Part shown: piece by piece, positions 8,730 through 11,952 of the stretch
Layout of the letters: each line of letters starts with the position of its first letter
How positions within the stretch are numbered: position 1 is the stretch's first letter
DNA from: Ramicandelaber brevisporus
Lineage: Eukaryota > Kickxellomycota > Ramicandelaberales > Ramicandelaberaceae
Length of the DNA: 11,952 nt
Assembly: GCA_025201865.1 (NCBI GenBank)
Contig: MU603287.1
Location: 1 to 11,952, forward strand
Direction: 5' to 3'
Program-made: the position numbers and the translations under genes
Notes under the pieces: model-generated
The model's database searches: none
The model's input: only the letters and a program-made list of their open reading frames with translations
Told to the model about the DNA's origin: nothing

Positions 8730-11700
8730 ATGAAGAGCACGGAGAGCAATCAGCTGCAACTACTGCCCTATCCTCCCCCACTAGGCTGGACGTTGGAGTC
8801 TTCTTCAATTCTCGACGCCAATGCACGCTCATCGGTCAGTCCTCAGCTGAGCTTCACTTCGCCTGCCGATGCACGCTCATCCGCCAGTCCTCAGCCAAGC
8901 GTAACCGAGCCTGCTGATACGCAATCATCGATCAGCTCGCCGCTGATGCCTGATGTTAACACAGTAGCCCTCCGCAACAACAGCTCTGGAATGCGCTTCA
9001 TTCTCAGCAACTCAGGCTCGTCGATTGTACATTGCACCATCATCGTTCCAACAGCTGCCGCGACAAACCATTGTGCACCGCATGCTGTCGAGCACATGGT
9101 ATTCCAAGGGTCTGTGAAATTGCCAAAGCCAGGCTCGCTTTTCAAAGTATCTGCACATCTTGGCATTATCGACTTTGGTGCTGTGACGCATCAAGATTGC
9201 ACCATATATTATTATACAGCAGTCGATGCCAAATCTGCCATTGTGTTTGTACCGATATTAATCGAGAGTTTACGTCGTCCACAGTTCAACCACAACAGTT
9301 ATTTGTCAGAAATACATCACGTTCGGTCAAATGGCGATGCTGCCGGTGTCATGCACAGTGAAATACTCGAGAAGATGGATAGCAAGAGCGATGTGCGTGA
9401 TGTAGTACGCAGATTCCTTTCTCCACCCGGCAGTCCATATCATTTCAGTGGTGGTCGTGATATCAATGATATTCAACGATTGACATACAACGAGACTACA
9501 CGATGCCATGCTGAATACTATCATCCACAGTTCTTCAATTGCATTATTACTGGCGCTGGAGTGACAGCTCGAGCTCTCTTCGATACCATGAATGACTCAC
9601 TCAATGATTTATCAACAGCAAATGAGTCTACTACAGTCTCAGCCTTGCCTCGTCCATTACACATTCCTAAATGGCCACTGGGAGCCAAGTCTCTGGAGTA
9701 TCGAATGGTTAAGTATCCGAGCAGAGGTGATCCAAATGAAACGAATGAGATGAGTTATCACAGCTTTGGAATTGCACTAGATGACAATACCACAATTAAA
9801 GGCGTTGAAACACTGCTTTTGTGTCTCACTAGCCCTGGAGGTCCATTATATAATGCATTTTGTACAACTGATTTTGGTAACAGTCAACAACCATGGTCAT
9901 CAAACGTGGATTGGGGCATGGTTAATTATGAGTTGATGGAATATTATATCCATTTGATTGATGTTAACGCTGATTTAATTGAAGAAGAGCCAACTCCAGA
10001 ATCATTCGAGAAAAGTGTCGTTCATTCTCGACTTCGCAAAGTTTTTGAACATGTATACAATCATGGCTTCTCACGGCCATTTATTGATGGTACCAATCCT
10101 ACCAAAAAAGCTGGATGGAATGAAGCTGATTTAAATTATATTCGTGGATTTCTCTCTGCTTCAATGGTTAGTGATGATGATGCTCAAGATGAACAGCCAT
10201 TCTCCAAAACATATCACAACAAAATCGTAGATGGAATCCGGCGTCACCAACTATATGATTTCTCTCCATCTGAAGTTAGTTTGCGCTCTAAAAATGAGCG
10301 AATTGATTTGAATAAACTGTCCAGTCCTATTGATGATATAACGTTGAGTGGAAAGTTAATGAAAGAAGGAATCAAATTTTGGCGTGGTTTGTTCAAAGAC
10401 TACATTCGTAGCGCAAATTGGTTAGCAATGCTTGCCTATCCAGATGAGAGTTTGGCATCAGAACTTGATAATCAGCCACAGCAATTGGTTGAGAAACGAC
10501 ACTCTGGTGTTATTACCGAGTCAATGCCAGATTATTTGGATAAATCTACATCTGTCGGTGATCTCAGCAAACATCATGAAGTACTTATTAATGCAATGCA
10601 GACTTCAAAACAGCCGTTCAGCAGCAAAGACTACAAAAATTGGCCATCGCCGCCGTCAAATGCTACTGAGATACATTTGCCTGCTACTTTATCTCAATTC
10701 ATTCGTATTGCTGATCTGCCACAATCTCGAAAACAGTTACAGAAATTAGCATCTCTTCAGCATCAACTCCCAGTTCGTGGCGTTGTTATCACGGCCACAG
10801 AGTCAAACACTAGCTGTATCGACTTGAAGTTGCCGCTGCATGGTTTAAGCCGCCGCTCTGCAGCTTATATTGATCTGCTGGTTGTGTGCATTATGAACAG
10901 CAACACATTTGTCCATTCTGGTTCCATCACTGACAGTGACACTGACTTTCATATTGATATTTGTCGTAGTTCGACTTCACATGAGCTCACACTTGATCTC
11001 CATGCTGAGTTCACACTTGGTAATCAAGCCAGCAGCAATGTCACAAGCGCCAGCAGCAGCTCGTACTCTCAAAACGCTGCTTCCTATCCAACTGCTATTC
11101 ATACCCTATTCAACAGATTTATCAACAGTGTCTTCAGCAATGATTCAGTCCACGGCGCATTAGACAGTATCAGCGGCAAATCAATTGATGATGACCCAAC
11201 AGATGTCGCCTTCAATCGCCTGCTCATGTCCACCACACCGCCATCAGCAGATTCGCTCGATTCAGAGTTGTTTGCAAGCACAAATGCGACTGAACCAGTG
11301 TCTCACCACAGTTTATATGGAAATGGGTCATTTAATTCATATTTGGCACCATTTGCTCAAAAGTCATTTGCAGCGGCTCTCGATAAGTTACTCAGCACTG
11401 GAAACAGCAAGAAAGGACTTGGGCTAATTTGCTCTCGCCTGAATGAAGCTCGTGAGTCCATATTTGCCCTCAATGGATTGAATGCCTGTGATTTTCCAGT
11501 GTATTGCGATGATGGCAATATCAATGGTAGTGTTAAAGCACGGATTCCTGGTGTTCTGCATATTGGCATTGGTACAATGGATAGTAATCCATCTACGATA
11601 GATCAGATTGGAAAGGAGATTGCGTATGAGGCCTGCCGTCAATGGAACCAAGCACTGTCAAAATATTGTAAGCAAAATAGAGTCAAAGTGAATAACAAGA

Positions 11701-11952
11701 TTGCTGATATTAACAAAATGGATGAGGCAGCTGCAAATCTCCCATTCCGGCAGTGGTTTCCACCATCTCATGATTTGATGCCTCCAGGCACGCGTGTGTA
11801 TACCTACAGCAATCCAAAGACGAAAGCATCATATTTCAAAATGGGAATCAATGCTAATGTCCAGACCAAACACCGCATTCCGATGAGTCTTTTACTTCAC
11901 ATTCTCAACCAAGCCAGTGGTCCCTTATTTAATTCATTGCGTGGTGCTGGAG
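8730..11952 (+). CDS. M16 family zinc metallopeptidase (Sdd3/C05D11.1-like), 3' end outside window
   Basis: The frame is open from 8730 to the window edge, at least 1074 residues, with no stop or intron. Numbering from 8730, the inverted zinc motif HAVEH is at 118-122 within APHAVEHMVFQGS. SEIHHVRSNGDAAGVMHSEI at 193-212 matches the family block around the third zinc ligand, placing it at Glu211. The block ending YYHPQFFNCIITGAG closes the first M16 module. Near the right edge SGPLFNSLRGAG matches the family EGPLW-type motif, so perhaps 200-300 residues are missing. Relatives are large cytosolic or organellar peptidases of poorly known substrate (yeast Sdd3, worm C05D11.1). Residues 1-90 are a Ser/Pro-rich extension with a 16-residue repeat. 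The ATG at 8730 has A at -3. An in-frame ATG at 8622 would add 36 hydrophobic residues that look more like translated UTR. Ser-rich insertions (around 770-790) lengthen it. Later codons are A/T-rich. Confidence 0.88.
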   Translation, partial: MKSTESNQLQLLPYPPPLGWTLESSSILDANARSSVSPQLSFTSPADARSSASPQPSVTEPADTQSSISSPLMPDVNTVALRNNSSGMRFILSNSGSSIVHCTIIVPTAAATNHCAPHAVEHMVFQGSVKLPKPGSLFKVSAHLGIIDFGAVTHQDCTIYYYTAVDAKSAIVFVPILIESLRRPQFNHNSYLSEIHHVRSNGDAAGVMHSEILEKMDSKSDVRDVVRRFLSPPGSPYHFSGGRDINDIQRLTYNETTRCHAEYYHPQFFNCIITGAGVTARALFDTMNDSLNDLSTANESTTVSALPRPLHIPKWPLGAKSLEYRMVKYPSRGDPNETNEMSYHSFGIALDDNTTIKGVETLLLCLTSPGGPLYNAFCTTDFGNSQQPWSSNVDWGMVNYELMEYYIHLIDVNADLIEEEPTPESFEKSVVHSRLRKVFEHVYNHGFSRPFIDGTNPTKKAGWNEADLNYIRGFLSASMVSDDDAQDEQPFSKTYHNKIVDGIRRHQLYDFSPSEVSLRSKNERIDLNKLSSPIDDITLSGKLMKEGIKFWRGLFKDYIRSANWLAMLAYPDESLASELDNQPQQLVEKRHSGVITESMPDYLDKSTSVGDLSKHHEVLINAMQTSKQPFSSKDYKNWPSPPSNATEIHLPATLSQFIRIADLPQSRKQLQKLASLQHQLPVRGVVITATESNTSCIDLKLPLHGLSRRSAAYIDLLVVCIMNSNTFVHSGSITDSDTDFHIDICRSSTSHELTLDLHAEFTLGNQASSNVTSASSSSYSQNAASYPTAIHTLFNRFINSVFSNDSVHGALDSISGKSIDDDPTDVAFNRLLMSTTPPSADSLDSELFASTNATEPVSHHSLYGNGSFNSYLAPFAQKSFAAALDKLLSTGNSKKGLGLICSRLNEARESIFALNGLNACDFPVYCDDGNINGSVKARIPGVLHIGIGTMDSNPSTIDQIGKEIAYEACRQWNQALSKYCKQNRVKVNNKIADINKMDEAAANLPFRQWFPPSHDLMPPGTRVYTYSNPKTKASYFKMGINANVQTKHRIPMSLLLHILNQASGPLFNSLRGAG
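8817..8942 (+). repeat. 48-base tandem repeat encoding a Ser/Pro-rich segment of the M16 protein
   Basis: Two full 48-base units (8817-8864 and 8865-8912) and a diverged partial third (8913-8942) encode ANARSSVSPQLSFTSP, ADARSSASPQPSVTEP and ADTQSSISSP. The first two share the stretch ATGCACGCTCATC, then CAGTCCTCAGC. The period is a whole number of codons, so the frame is preserved. Confidence 0.85.

Overview
The window looks like a compact, intron-poor eukaryotic genome, most likely an early-diverging fungus. This is an inference from family-level resemblance. The biotin-protein ligase, DIM1 and RAD21 products all have the fungal/eukaryotic architecture: fused N-terminal amidotransferase-like domain on the ligase, DIM1 with an NTPYQISSP motif, and a kleisin starting MFF with the GPLANVW block. 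Each reads as one uninterrupted exon. Bacterial signals (Shine-Dalgarno sites, operons) are absent, and intergenic spaces are AT-rich with T-tracts. The lineage cannot be fixed from the sequence alone; Zoopagomycota-like or similar basal fungi would fit.

Layout, left to right: the 3' end of an unidentified + strand gene (1-162); a Nudix hydrolase of the NUDT15/plant NUDX1 type on - (300-872); biotin-protein ligase BPL1 on + (1114-3273); 18S rRNA dimethyladenosine transferase DIM1 on - (3374-4387); cohesin kleisin RAD21/SCC1 on + (4994-7246); an unrecognised Ser/Lys-rich 146-residue protein on - (7532-7972); and a large M16 metallopeptidase of the yeast Sdd3/C. elegans C05D11.1 type on +, starting near 8730 and running off the right edge. 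The M16 gene is the largest in the window. It has no stop codon inside the window, so a search limited to complete ORFs would miss it.

The seven genes alternate strictly in strand, giving three divergent intergenic regions (873-1113, 4388-4993, 7973-8729) and three short convergent ones (163-299, 3274-3373, 7247-7531). The products belong to unrelated core processes: nucleotide clean-up, biotinylation of carboxylases, ribosome biogenesis, sister-chromatid cohesion and proteolysis. There is no evidence of a functional cluster, mobile element, CRISPR array, RNA gene or transferred island.

I found no convincing new biological system. The points most worth a second look are the unrecognised 146-residue protein, the 5' structure of the M16 gene (possible upstream exon), the 16-residue tandem repeat and the departure from the usual NA motif in the M16 protein, and the 5'-to-3' drift in codon choice in RAD21 and the M16 gene.
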